NCBI GenBank assembly: GCA_015680685.1
Contig: MNCI01018056.1
Span: 458,358 to 522,357 of the forward strand
Direction: 5' to 3'
DNA from: Gnetum montanum
Taxonomy: Eukaryota; Streptophyta; Gnetopsida; Gnetales; Gnetaceae
DNA length: 64,000 bases
The notes under the pieces were generated by a model, which saw only the letters and a list, made by a program, of their open reading frames with translations, did not search any database and was not told the origin of the DNA. The stretch's first letter is position 1. Every line of letters starts with the position of its first letter. A program made the translations under genes and the position numbers. Shown here one piece after another: positions 45,555 to 58,263 of the stretch.

Positions 45555-48304
45555 CGTAACACCCCATCCTATCACACCTAGATAGGTCAAAGTGATACCT
45601 AGGATTACCATTAATTGGAATCCATGATGCATGAAAATACATTAAGAATAAACCACCATAGATTCCTAATTTGTCATGCTTTCGTATATCTATATCATAA
45701 GATTAAACCGTACAAAAATCCATACCAAACCAAAGAGTAAGCATACATGATAATTTACAAAACTATATGTCTCTACATAACCAAAAATCTATCCTGCTTT
45801 CATAGTATATAAAACTATAAATATCCTATACATAAGATTATTATCAATGTCATGAAAATATGAATAGTCCATGGAAAACCATACATTTGTACATGGAAAT
45901 ATACATCAAAAAATACCCATATACATCCCTCTTCTCAATCCTCTTAATGATATCATGTACCCTTGTAGACTGCACTTGTAAATAAATAAATTCAATATAA
46001 AACTAAGTGGAAAACCTTTACACTTCCCCTACTAAGTGGCCAACAAGTGCCACAATGAAAGGAAAGGAATGCGATACAAACCTACATCAATAGTCAGTTG
46101 CACACGTGCTCTAAGAAACACATACACATACAATATTACACACAGTACTAAAATAATCATTTGTAAAGTGAGTAGATTACAAACATGTGGTCTCAAATAT
46201 AATCATTGTCATGCACAATCAATCATATTTCCATGGCACCATGTGCCTTCCACAACACATGCATTTCAACAACCATACCCATGAATTCATATACATACCA
46301 TACAATACCATCAATCCTCACTAAACCACACATTTATAGATTAATCATATGATACAGTACAATTGTTATGGCTCAAAGTGATACCAACACATACACATAA
46401 CCGTTGGGGCCACTAGCATATCCACATTTAGTATAGCATGTGTAATGTTGTCATGAGTACATATAATTAATCATTTTCCTGCAGGTCTTTTATTTACCCA
46501 AATGGTACCCATGATCCACAACCACTAGCCTATTGGAGGATTGGATATAGGTTTGTACATACCTATGTCATGTATTAGTCATAGGAATTAAGACACCTAC
46601 ACTTTTCCACTTCTGGGATAAAGCTTGCAATAGGAGCTTTACTAATGCATCCTAGCAAGGATTAATACATGACTATCTCCAAGGTATTTTATCATTAACA
46701 AGTCCACACTCTCATGCTAGCACCACTCATCAACAACTGCTATAAGCATCATCGCGAAGACATGTACCAATCCAGGCTAGCTTAAGCTATCACATGTCAT
46801 AATCATAGTACATTTGAAGAAAATATATACCATGATCACATATATTCAAGACTAACTATCACACATGCTTTGTGATACCATAGCATAGCATAACAAAATT
46901 TCTTGCTATAGCCTTAGACCTTGAACTACATATAATTTCATAAAAATAACTACTATTATAACCTTCAAAAGATAGATGCCAAAAGATAAAACAAATTCTA
47001 TAATTTGAAAGTACATAAGAAGACGATCCCAACAAAATTAATTTTACCTCAATCAAACTTATAAAGATAAAGTTAAGTGCATTTAAAGTTTATTAATAAA
47101 ATAATAAATAATAATATTTAATTACAACAAGTGATAATCAAAACTCCTAGAAGCACTTGAACAAAAACTTACTTGTAATATATAATACCAAAGTCATGCT
47201 AGTTACCTCAACATTACATCTAAATTTCCACAAGTCCCAAATCACTCTATTCATCACATATATATTAATGCATAATCTGTAAACATAATTGCAAATCTTA
47301 CCAATGTAAAACTATTCATCCAAATGCAAGCTTTAAGTTATTCACCCCACATGTCCACACCACATAATATATACCCTAATTGAGCATAACAAGATAGAAG
47401 AAAGGTAAAGATAACTCACCAATTAAATTTTTTGAAGCAAAAAGTTTGAAACAATCATAAAACCCTCAGAAATCTGCCAAGACCCCATTTCACTCTAAAG
47501 AAGTCCTATACCCACATATACACAATCACAACAATCTTGAATCCAAGTTTAAAGCAAAGAAAAATCTATTTCTAAGGTGAAAAATTTAGTAGCATGCTTT
47601 ACACAACAAAAATGGATGAAAAAAAATCAATTTCTATTTGTAAGAAAATAGAAAACCTACAACAAATAACAAAACAATGAGAAGAGACAATGGAGTAAAG
47701 GTGGTTCATCCAAGTTATACATTTTATGTTTTACACATATAACCTTGATGCACTTTACATGTTTTTTTAAGTTCGCATCACATAACATGTGATAATTAGA
47801 AGTAACTTTACTTTTTATATTCTATTTTATTTTATCTGAAATCTTAACATTTCGATAATTTTATTTTTATTTTCTCCTCCCCACTAATTTCTGTGAAGTT
47901 TAAATAGTCATAATAGACACATTTGGACTCCAAATCAAAATTCATTTGAAGCTACGAGATCCATATCAAACACACTACACATCTAAATGCTAAAATCACA
48001 TCCAAGCATCACACAATATAGCTTTATAATTTAATTGCATAAATATCAAAATTGCAAATAAAGCATAAACACATATTAGATAACTACTTTTGTATCCCAA
48101 TTCAACATCCTTGCCAACCACATCACCTATCTAACACATCACACAGGGCTAGTGTATATAATCATGTTAGTTAAGCATGTAAATACATCATAATCATATC
48201 ATAAGAGCAAAGACATCATAACATACAAATCACCATTATAACAAGTTAACTTGGCCTCGATAATCCATCGAGACCACACACATATAAATCATAAACATAA
48301 TGCA
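45555..48304 (+). repeat. Possible 2.75-kb solo LTR (insertion I)
   Basis: The segment begins CGTAACACCCC, one change from TGTAACACCCC, a common start of Tekay/Del LTRs, and ends ATAATGCA. It is bracketed by ATACC on both sides (45550-45554, 48305-48309). No primer site, purine tract or coding sequence was seen inside. Against it: the sequence beyond 48309 does not clearly continue the RT of element H, so the bracket could be chance. Confidence 0.4.
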
Positions 48305-48409
48305 ATACCCAAGGGCTATGGAAAGAGTGTAAAAATACTTTTTGGATCACATGAACTATTATTATTTCTTTCTTAATTTTGTTAATGCTATGATAATTGT
48401 TGTCAGATT
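48305..48409. other. Short unassigned strip between insertion I and element G
   Basis: About 100 bp without a recognisable domain. The exact edge of the G LTR is not resolved. Confidence 0.3.
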
Positions 48410-49441
48410 CTCCACATACATTCTATAGTAACCAACTAACTTTGTAGCAATGAAAAATATCAATACTAGAAAACCAAAATGATCCATGTGAAATAGTTAT
48501 AACTCTAAGATCCACAGGCCTCAAAAGGATCTGGAGCACCTTAAACGAGCTAGTTGATTGCCCAAGGACTTAAAAAGTTGATTACTAAGCAATGAAAATG
48601 AAATAAACTACAAGGAAAGTGTGTGAAACAAAGGTTCAATGTTTGATTGAGAATGAAGAGGTAAGAAAAAAAGATGGCCAAAACAAAAAGAAGTGCAAAC
48701 TTTATTTTAAATGTTATAACAAATAGTGCAAAAAGAAAGGTTCAAAAAGTACAGATCATTGGCTTTAAAATCTTGATACAAAATATCTTTTGAAATTTGA
48801 TGCAGATGGTAAAATTTGTTCTACACTTGATTTGCATAGGTCTCCTGATTGATTTGCACAATAAATGTTACTGTAAAATGTCTTTGTTCCTCGAAATCTA
48901 TGCTTTAAAACCTACAAAAAAGTTGTAAAATCTATGACTGTGTTATGCTATTTTTGCTCAAAAGTGTAATCTACCAAAAGTCCTAAAAAGTATGTAGAAT
49001 CTAGTATAAATAGACCTTAAATTTTCTATGCTAGCACTTATTAAACTCATATGCTTTTTGGAGCATTACATCATGTTTTTGGGTCATTTTTATGGCCAAA
49101 AAGTGTAGCATATGGTTCACTAGCTTTTTTGAGTTTTTCTGTCATGTTTTTGTAGTTTATGAACCACCAGTATTTTTGACATTTGTGTTGCAAATTGGTA
49201 GCATATTTGGCATTTTAACCCTCACATGCTAGCATAAATGAAATTCACAACATGTGGACTATAAATTTAAATTTACATATTAAAACAGTCCAAAATTATT
49301 GCCAAAACAAGGCCACCAAGTAGGATTTTTTATGGGAAAAAAAAAGCAATTGTTTGTGCTCTTAAATTGCTATCAAATTACAATGCATATTTTTGCTACC
49401 AGGCTTTTTATTTCTCACATGAATTTTCTTAAGGTGTTTCA
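48410..49441 (-). repeat. 3' LTR of element G
   Basis: On the minus strand it starts TGAAACACC at 49441 right after a purine tract. The part 48430-48905 is clearly similar to 61960-62418, for example GCAAACTTTA/TAAACTTTA, AATGTTATAACAAATAGTGC and AAAATATCTTTTGAAATT. The 3' terminal bases near 48400 are uncertain. Confidence 0.75.
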
Positions 49442-49442
49442 T

Positions 49443-49457
49443 TGACCCCCACTTTGT
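49443..49457 (-). promoter_or_regulatory. Polypurine tract of element G
   Basis: ACAAAGTGGGGGTCA on the minus strand lies directly before the LTR start. Confidence 0.7.
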
Positions 49458-50384
49458 TGATGTTTTGAGGATTGACTTGAGAGACATCAACAAAGAATGC
49501 AAAACACTATAACAGATTCATCACCAACATTGCCTCTCTACATTTGATTCTGTAGCTATCAAATCATGCCAAAGGATGCTCACAATGGTGAAGTAAGATC
49601 ACAATGGGATGAGGAGGAATTGGGATGAGATAATGACTACATTAATTATCAAAGGATGGTTACATGGGCTAATGAAGAATTCCAAATGTGTTAACATCAT
49701 GGTTATAGCATGGTAGTGACATATTTACTAATTGAAGAGGTCTTCATGCTTCATGCTGGAACTATTGGTTACTCAATGATGTTTGGGAGAAGCTAGAATT
49801 TTGTAATAGGCTTCTTTGACTACTTGACTCTCTCTCTCTTTTTGAGAGCCATTAATTTAATTAACTTTAGGCTACATTAGCCTTTTGGCTTTCTTGGCAT
49901 TTTCTCCTTATATATATATGGAAGCAAAACCTTCATTGGGTTACATTGACAAGGCTGAATTTTCATTTTCTTACTAAATGAAATGTGTTACATTCAACGA
50001 ACTTGATGATTGAGCATGTTGAGGATATCGCATGGCTATGGTTCATGAATGTTGAACATAGGTTTTCACTATTAGTAAGGTAAGGAGGGCTATAGTTTAG
50101 TTATGGGGTTATGGCTCAGAAGGGGTAATAGAAGTGATGTGAGGTAAGCACTGTTGGTACAGTTGAATCACATACATCAAGATTGGATAATAACTCACTA
50201 CTACAATGAGTTGCACCTTTGCAATGGCTCCAGGATTATCCTACAAACACAATTCCATGTGTACAAGAAAACAAATCAAAGAATACATGCTATTATAGAA
50301 GGTTATATGAGGCAACAAGAAAATGTAGGCCATCATAGATTACAACTAGCAGAACATGAGAACTATATTTCTTGCTTTACAAGA
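49458..50384 (-). other. Element G: region between RT remnant and 3' LTR
   Basis: About 0.9 kb where the remaining RT, RNase H and integrase should be. No domain could be read, so most of pol was deleted or is beyond recognition. It has a (TA)n-like TATATATATA at 49910-49919. Confidence 0.5.
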
Positions 50385-50990
50385 TTATACAAAGTTTGCA
50401 ATACATATATGAATGCTCTCATTCTTATTGGGGACTACCACTATGTTGGACACCTTATCATCATAACTGATAACTTGAATGAAACTAGCTTGGTGAAGCT
50501 TCTTGATCTCATCATGGATTTCTAGGGCTAGATATGGTATGATCTTATGCACCTTTTGCTTAATAGTCTTGGTGCTATGATCAAGTATAATGTTATGTTG
50601 AACCAAGCATGGGTCAAGTCCTAGCATGTCTTTGTATGATAATACCAATGCCTTAATGTTATCCTGGAGGGCCTTGGTGATGTCTTGAGCTAGTAGGGAT
50701 TCGAGTGAGTAACATAATTTCAATGTTTTCTTCTCACCATTGTGGATTATAACAAGGACTTAAATTAGGAAATCCTCTATAATCTCTCTAATATTTAAGT
50801 TGGGGGTTTTGACTATGTAATTGGGTCATTCTAGGGAGTTCTCTACTAAAGCTATGTGGTCAAATAGGTTCCTAGGCTCAAGATCTAGGAATTTGAGGTC
50901 AATTGAACATTCAACATCACCATAGGATTCATTCAAGATCAAGGGTAGGTTGAATTGTTCTCATACCTTCATAGCTTGGTCCTGCAAGTT
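50385..50990 (-). pseudogene. Element G: pol linker and N-terminus of reverse transcriptase
   Basis: Minus strand reads ECSIDLKFLDLEPRN, then LVLSYKDMLGLDPCLVQHNI, then IPYLALEIHDEIKKLHQ with ASFIQVISYDDKVSNIVVVPNKNE. The phrases SYKDM.GLDP, FI.V and NIV.VPNK are characteristic of TAT/Ogre RT starts. An open stretch covers 50385-50723. It lacks the palm with the catalytic aspartates. Confidence 0.85.
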
Positions 50991-51009
50991 AAGAAGAACA
51001 CATTAAGTA

Positions 51010-51830
51010 GCATTTGCATGACATAATTGTTAAAAAATGTTAAAATAATGTAAAATACTACAATAACAGAACAAGATAAGGCAAAATAAGGCCAAAACAA
51101 AGCGAAAGAAGGTAAGAAAAAGTAAAATAAGGTTCAAATAATATCAAAATGAGGTAAAATCAGGTCAAACAAGGTTGGATAGGGTGAAACTAGGTAGAAA
51201 TGGGCCAAATAATGTTAAAATGATAAAGAGGAAGTATAAATAAGCATCAAATGAGGTCAAAATAATGCAAAATGATGTCAAACGAGGTTGAATGAGGCCT
51301 AAATGATGCCAAATAGCATCAAATGATGGTACAGTGAGGCTAAACAAGGTCAACTAACATCGAAATAATGTAAGATGATGTCAAATGGTATCAAATGACA
51401 CCAAATGATGTTAAAATGATATCAAATAAGGTCAAACAAGTTGAATGATGTCAAAATGATGCATAATGATGTCAAAATGATCCAAAATGATATCAAATGA
51501 TGTCAACACAAGGCAAAATGATGGAGGATGGGGTCAAACAAGGTCAACTAATACCAAATGAGGTCAAATGGCATCAAATGATGTTGAAATGATGTCAAAT
51601 AATCTCAAACAATGTTAAAACATGGTCAAATGATATCGAATGAGGTCGAAATGATGCAAAATGAGGCTAAACAAGGCCAAACGATGTAAAATGATGTTAA
51701 ATGATGCCACATGACATCAAATGATGTCAAAAGGTACCAAATGTTGTTAAAATGATGTAAAATGGTGTTGAACGAGGTCAAATGACCTTGAATGGGATTA
51801 AAGATGGTGTTAAATAATATTACTTACTTT
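51010..51830. repeat. Degenerate array of about 11-bp units (AAATGATGTCA)
   Basis: Dozens of variants of AATGATGTCAA, AATGAGGTCAA and AATGATACCAA follow one another with 10-12 bp spacing over about 800 bp. It has no ORF and lies just outside the RT remnant of element G. Confidence 0.85.
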
Positions 51831-51949
51831 TCTTATTCATTTTGTAATCAAAATAAGCAAAAATATAGTGAAAAAAAAAAGCAAAATTTAGTGAAAATAG
51901 GTTATAAATTGTTAAAATAATGGGGTTTTGTGGTTAAACTAGTTAGAAA

Positions 51950-52990
51950 GGCCAAAAATTCCTATCTCTAGTGTGTGGGCATCATGTGACATGTCCAAAG
52001 TGTGAGGCTCCATCTCTCAGCATGTGGCTATTCTAGGATGAATTCCCAATATGTGAGACATGAATTCCAAGCATGTGGGGATTTTTTACCAAGTTTTTGG
52101 CTTGTCTAGACTTATATGATAGCATATTTGCTATGTGGGAGATATTTATAGTTTGTTTAACCATTCTAGGCATTGTATGATCCATATTAACCAAGTCAAT
52201 CACTTGTTGATGTTCCACATGCTACTACATGTGGAACTTGGTTTCCTAGCATGTGGACAATCTAGCATGGATTTCCAGCATCTAGAACCCAAACCCTCAA
52301 TGTGTGGACACTTCTAGATGGATTTTTAACATGTAGAAATTTTTTGGATTTTTTCTAGATCTAGTGGAACCATCCAGGCAATGTATGAGGCTATATGGGC
52401 AACGTATGGTCTATGGTAAACAAGTTAGCTATTTATTTTTATCCCACACATTGGCACAATGTGTGGAACTCATGTGGGTAATGTATGGGATAAGAACCCA
52501 ATTTTGATAGCATATGACATCTTGTTTTTTGGTTAATTTCTCTTGCCCAATGTATGGAGCTCTTGGTAATTTTTTCTAGGGTTATGGGACACACCTATTA
52601 GTTAATTTCACCAATCTAACAGTGTGTGGGATCCCAGAGGTCAATTTCATATCCAAATGTAATGTATTTGTCAATTTTCTCACACATAGAATTTGGGACT
52701 TTTTTGTAATTTCTTCAATGTCTTGGAGAGGCCACTGGGCAATGTATGAGTAAGTTTGGCTAAGGAAATTGTGTGTTTTTTCTTCACACACTGCCACAAT
52801 ATGTGGAACTCATGTGGGTAGCGTATGAACCAAGATAATAATTTCCTTATGTGCCACACGTTGCCCTACATGCTTTCACAATATGTGGGACTTTGGTAGG
52901 TAGCATATGGAGTTAAAGCCCAATTTTTACTATGTGTAGAGGTTAGTTGCTTAGCATATAAGGTTCTTGTAGGTAGCATGTGGGCATTTG
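51950..52990. repeat. Field of diverged GTGTGGAACTCATG/GTGGGTAATGTATGG repeats
   Basis: Phrases such as AATGTGTGGAACTCATGTGG (52458, with a variant near 52799), GGGTAATGTATGG, GCATGTGGAC and GGTAGCATATGG recur at irregular spacing for about 1 kb. It is less regular than the array before it. No coding signal. Confidence 0.6.
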
Positions 52991-54447
52991 GAAAGGATTT
53001 TTTTTCCTTAAAACCCATTGTATGAGCTAATCTTCCCCCTAATTTCTCATTTATAGTGTGTAGGAGCTAGATTTGTGCTCATAAACCAAAAAATTCAACA
53101 TTTTTCAATAATTTTTGCTCTTAATCATCTCCTATGCCCAATGTGTTGCATCAAACTTGAGAATTCCAAGCTTCTTTATGTGGTAGTCAAGGCAATATTT
53201 TCGGATTTTGACAATCATGATGAAGAAGGCCATATCAATGAGCCAAAATCCAGTATTGGATGAGGTAGGAGAGGTTGTATGAATCGTTTCCAGGCTTCCA
53301 AATCCATCTACAAGAAAATGATCTTCATTGGTGATTGCCCATTACAAATTTTCCCTCCATTGTCTTTGATTTTTGGCCAAATTATGGAAATGTTTTCCCA
53401 CCTCTAGGTTTGCTCTAGTTGAAATTTGGCATTTCAACTGCACTGAATCTAAGATCTAGGCTTTCTGATTGTGTTGGGATGAAAATTTGGAATTTTGGAC
53501 ATCTATTGAAAAAGATTCAAATTTTCTCCCAAACCCATCTACAACATTGGTACCATATTTTTGTCTATTTTTTTCAAATCTCATCATTTTTTCTAGCTTG
53601 TCCATGGATATATTTTTGAGTTTTGACCCCATAAAACTATTGTTTGGGATTTTCTAGCTATATTGAAGGTGGAATCATATTTTTTGGATTTTTTCATGAA
53701 GATATGGGTTTTTTCTCAATCCAATGCACAACACTCTATCCTATTTTTCAAGATTTTTGCAATTTTTTCATGGAAAAATTTGAAAGGTTTATGATTCTTT
53801 GATAACATATGGTCAATGTCCAAGGTTCCTAGGGATGGAAAATTGATTGTAGAAGGGTTTTAGATGAAGTTTGAATTTCTTAAAAAAAAAATTTAGGCTT
53901 TTTATTACAATCAATTTACTGTAAACCAAGGTTTTTTAGCCCAAATTTCAGTAAGAATTACGCTGTCTTGCACTTGTAAATGCAGTGTTGATGGTAAATT
54001 TAGGTTGTTTTGGCTATGTTCTCTGCATTAATGGTCAAAAATAATTTTTAAAAATTTTTCTAAGGTTTTCCCAAACCTTTGGATCTTCATTGTTCAATTT
54101 TGGATTTTGGTTGTAAAGTTTTGGGTTTTTTATGGCAAGTTTTGACAGCATTTGGATGCTTAGGCTTCGATTTTGGTCATTATGGAGTTTTTCCAATTTT
54201 GTAGCCAATGTATGGTACTTTCTAGACCTAGCAGCATAGTGTATGAGGGGCTTTGGGGTTTTCCCAAGATTGAATGGTAGTCTATAAGCTCCTGGAGCTA
54301 AGAAAGCTTGTGCTTTTTGTTATTACTTTTTCCAAATTCCCAATGTTTAGGATTGTTGGGATATTTTACTAGTTGTTTGCTGAAAAAATTCATTCACCAA
54401 GCTCCAATGCTATCAATTTTGGCCATATGTTTCTATAGAAAATTAGT
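52991..54447. other. T-rich stretch upstream of the plus-strand gene-like module
   Basis: No conserved ORF is seen. Strong TTTT-rich composition on the plus strand, as in the introns downstream. It could be promoter, leader or intron of the module at 54448-58263. Confidence 0.4.
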
Positions 54448-57400
54448 ATGATGTCAACTATAAACAAAAATGTCAAACTTGGTGCTCCAAAGAAACTATC
54501 TTGTTTTCATGTTCATCAATTGTCAAATTATCAAACTAAGTTTTTATGTGCCAATTTAGATGTAAAAGGACTAAATTTTGGTTTACATTGGAATGGTAAT
54601 TGTGTTAGTGAGCTTGGTTATTTTTTGAATTTTTTGTTTAATGTCAATGGTGTCATTCTAGATGCCATTTTGTTTGGTTTTTTTGTACATTTTTGTTTTA
54701 CTATTCTTGGAGGTCTAATTGTTGTAATTTTTTGGTTGTTTCTATTTGCAGGGCTCTACTAAAACCAATCTTAGCTATTGTGGAGTTAGTGGGAATGTTG
54801 TGTTGCACTAGGATGGCTACCCAATATAGCTTAGCATCCAACATGAATATTGACAAACACACCTAAATGTGGTAATGCTAGAAATTTTCTAATGTATTTT
54901 CTCCAACATTATGGTGTGCTAATGTGGTTACACTTGGCTATGGATGTTGCCACTATAATTACAGAAACTCTTGTGGTAGGGTCCTCTAACCATGTCTTGC
55001 AATTTATGGTGGATGATCCCAAAACTCAAAGAGAAATAGAGTTGAACGAAAGCTCGTATAATATGGATGTTTGACAATTATCACTAATCTAGGAGATGCT
55101 AATATACTCGTAGTATAACACTAACAACACATTAATGTTGAGTCACAAAATAAACACTTTATTCCAGAACCCTCCTAGGATTGTCTACCTACTAGAAGCA
55201 TAAGCTTGGTTTTGGTTTCACATTTTTTTGTTTCTTTTTTTCTTCTATTTTTATGGTTATTTATTTTAACTTTTTTCATACTTTAATTTTGCAAGTACAA
55301 GATGCATAGCGAAGGATTGGTGGCAAATGACCAAACCTTGTTTGTGGTCTGCATGGCTTTGGAGAAGTTTAGGCAAGGAGAGACCATAAAAGTGTAAGTG
55401 CTTAACCTAAGCCTACTGAGAAAACTTTGTTTAAACATGGCTAATATTTTTTAGCATTTTTTGATTTTTTTTATAGTATTTTAAGGTTTTATGATTTTAC
55501 TGATTGTCTACAGTGTAAAAGGCTAGTGGACTAACTATGTTATATTATAGATTCCGTGTGTGAGTCTACAGTCATCGTGATTACTTCAGGTCGTTGAAGA
55601 GAAGATTCTCCTCAAGTGGGATGAAGTACACATGGCACAAGAAGGGTTGGTAAACAAGCTCCTACAAACATCTAATAGAGGCTCACTGATGCAAGTTTGT
55701 TTAACTTATTCATGCTACCTAGTCCATCCATATTGCAGGTTGAGATGTTGAATGTGATTGACTCTTTTGACGAGGGGATAACCAAGTTTGTCACTCATGT
55801 CCATGATTTTTCCATTATTTTAAGTGTTAATGAGTCAATGTTTAGCGATCTTTTTGGCATACCTTCTAGCAGTTTGAAGGTAGTCATTACAATAGGGAAG
55901 GATGTAAGCCATATAGAGGAAATGAAAACTTAGCTCAAATCCCCTCCTAATGTAGTGTTGTCTTTTTGCAAATGTGATGTTGATGAGGCAAACAATACTT
56001 ATCCTCTTTTTTACTCTCAAGCCTTTACCATGCTACTGTCACAAAAGAGAATTATATGGTTTTAATAGGCTTGGACTATGAAAAATATTTTGATTGATGG
56101 CACTAGATTTAATTAGGTTGCCTTTTTGGTCACTATTCTAAGGGGTGAAATCCAAAAACTCTGTGATAATCTTAATTTCATATACCATGTGCATTATACG
56201 TTCTTTGGTACATATCATAGAAGGTTCACAAAGTTCTTGGTGATTACGAGAGATGGAAAGTGGGTAGCATGGGATATCTTTTAACTTTTCAAGCCTTGGG
56301 CTAAACACATTACCCATGTGATGTGCATCCAAGACCCACCCATGGAGTATGTTAGAGGGTTGCTATCTACTACCACTAAAAATGTTAGTGGTGTATGTGG
56401 TTTTTTTCCCTAAAACAAGGATTGAGCCTTGTGCTACACATGGCAATGCAAAAAGGACAAAGAGGATTCTCATAGAAGTAGATGACACTACTAGAGAAAA
56501 GATGAAGAGGCCACAAGTTGAAAAAAAAAAAACATTCCAGTTGCTAGACAACCAACACCTAAGAAGCTAACCATCAAGCTTAACAAGGCCAACCAATCTA
56601 TTGGAGGTATGTATATGTTTTTTATATTGTTATTTTTTCAGTTTTTCTATTGTTTTATTTGGTTATATTCTTCATTATATTTTTTTTGCTAAAACATGTT
56701 TACTAATTTGTTTTATTTTTACTGACTTTGGTTTATTGTAGCAAGGAAATAGCATTTGGCTGCCTAAGCTACTGCAAAGGAGGAACAAACACGTAAGGAA
56801 GAAGAGAAGAGAACATCCAAGGAAGAATTAGATGTCTTGGATTCCATCTTGGATGATATGCCTTCAGAAGGCAACCCTCCAATGAACTTGTCTCATGATC
56901 TTCCTAGTAACTTTTGGTGTTGTTTATACTTTTGTTTCAAATTTTATACATTCTTGTTGTAAACTGTATTGATTGTTATAGTCATTTCAATGCATAAGCC
57001 TCCTCTAGAAACATCCACATCCACATTCCATACTAAACCTTAGATAAAGACTCTAGACAAGATGGAATTCATGAAAGGAATGATGGATGATATGGTTGAC
57101 AGACTGCAACAATTGGCTCCTAATGTTGGTAAGAAAAAATAAAATATTTTTGTCTTGCATTTTTGGTTTTTCTATATTTTGGTTTTCATGTTTTATTGCT
57201 TCATAGTTTTTATGTTTTTAAATGTTTTCAATGTTTTTAATGTTTTTATGTTTTGGATGTTTTTGTATGTGATAGTTTCTAAAGTAAAATGGCATCCCAT
57301 GTGAGATTTTTAGTTCTTATGGAGATTGTGCAAAGGAGCTACAAATTATATTGCATCTAATGTAAAAACATTTTGGAACTCCCAATGTTCAAATGAGTTC

Positions 57401-58263
57401 TTATGGAAATGGGTTGTGGCATTAGAGAAGCAAAACAAGGAGTTGGCAAACAAAGTAAGAAACCTCGAAGACCATAAGACATTCATAGAAGCCCATGTGA
57501 TCAATAGGGATACCTTGTGCACAAAGGAGATCAAGTGCTCTCGTTATTGCAATGCTATCCAAGGGAAAGTTTCTCTAGCTAGGAACAACATGGAGGATAT
57601 GCATATGAATCTATTAGTCTACAAGACTAAGGATTGGCAAGATTACTACGCATGGGTGTTAGCATGGGGAAAGAAGCAAAGGGCTCACAAGCAACCGTAC
57701 AAGGCAAAAAAGGAGAACTATATAAAGTTATGGCACAAGGAGGCTATGGCACAATAGAAATATGCATTCATGTAGGAAATAGGTGTAGAGAACACCTTTA
57801 GCAAGTTCAAGGAATTAGTGGTGGTTGTTGATTCTCTTGCTACTTAGATCACTATTGCATTTGGGAAAACTTCTATGGCTACCTTTTCCCATGCTCCTCC
57901 TAAGTTGTCAAATATAGAGAAGGGAGAAATCTTGGTAGCAGTAGATCTAGGAGATATCAATTGGCCAACATGAGTGAAGAATATATTCTTCATAGGTTGG
58001 AGACCAACCTTTGAAAATTCACACCTAAGAACATCACTCTTGAATCTCTTGAGGTTTGCAAGATTTTGTTTTAAGTTTTGTGTTATATTTTTTTGTTTGA
58101 TATTTTACTTGCTTTTTATTATGTTATGATTGTTTTATGGTTGTATGATTATGTTTATGGCGACTATGATTACTAATGTTTGCATGTTCTTTATTGCTTA
58201 TAGGCCCCAAGTGATGATGGTGATGATGTTGATGATAATCCTCCTCCTCCCCCTATGGCTTGA
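54448..58263 (+). pseudogene. Intron-containing gene-like module of unknown function, antisense within element G
   Basis: Likely exons: 54752-55074, 55302-55393, 55590-55680, 55739-56606, 56742-56906, 56982-57128, 57314-58053, 58204-58263, separated by T-rich GT...AG introns. Reading phase is kept exactly at 56606/56742, 56906/56982 and 58053/58204, which chance would rarely give. Product, over 600 residues: YHRRFTKFLVITRDGKWVAW and DPPMEYVRGLL in the middle; a basic stretch (KRPQVEKKK, TPKKLTIKLNKA); EEQTRKEEEKRTSKEELD; a helical region with WKWVVALEKQNKELANKVRN and KDWQDYYAW; a tail APSDDGDDVDDNPPPPPMA then stop. Stops and frameshifts (for example at the A-run 56521) show decay. I do not recognise the family. 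It may be a captured host gene, an extra ORF of a TAT element, or cargo of another transposon. Confidence 0.6.

Noticed and set aside
50154-50525. 123-residue plus-strand open frame
   Set aside because: It overlaps in antisense the recognisable RT start of element G and has no motif of its own.
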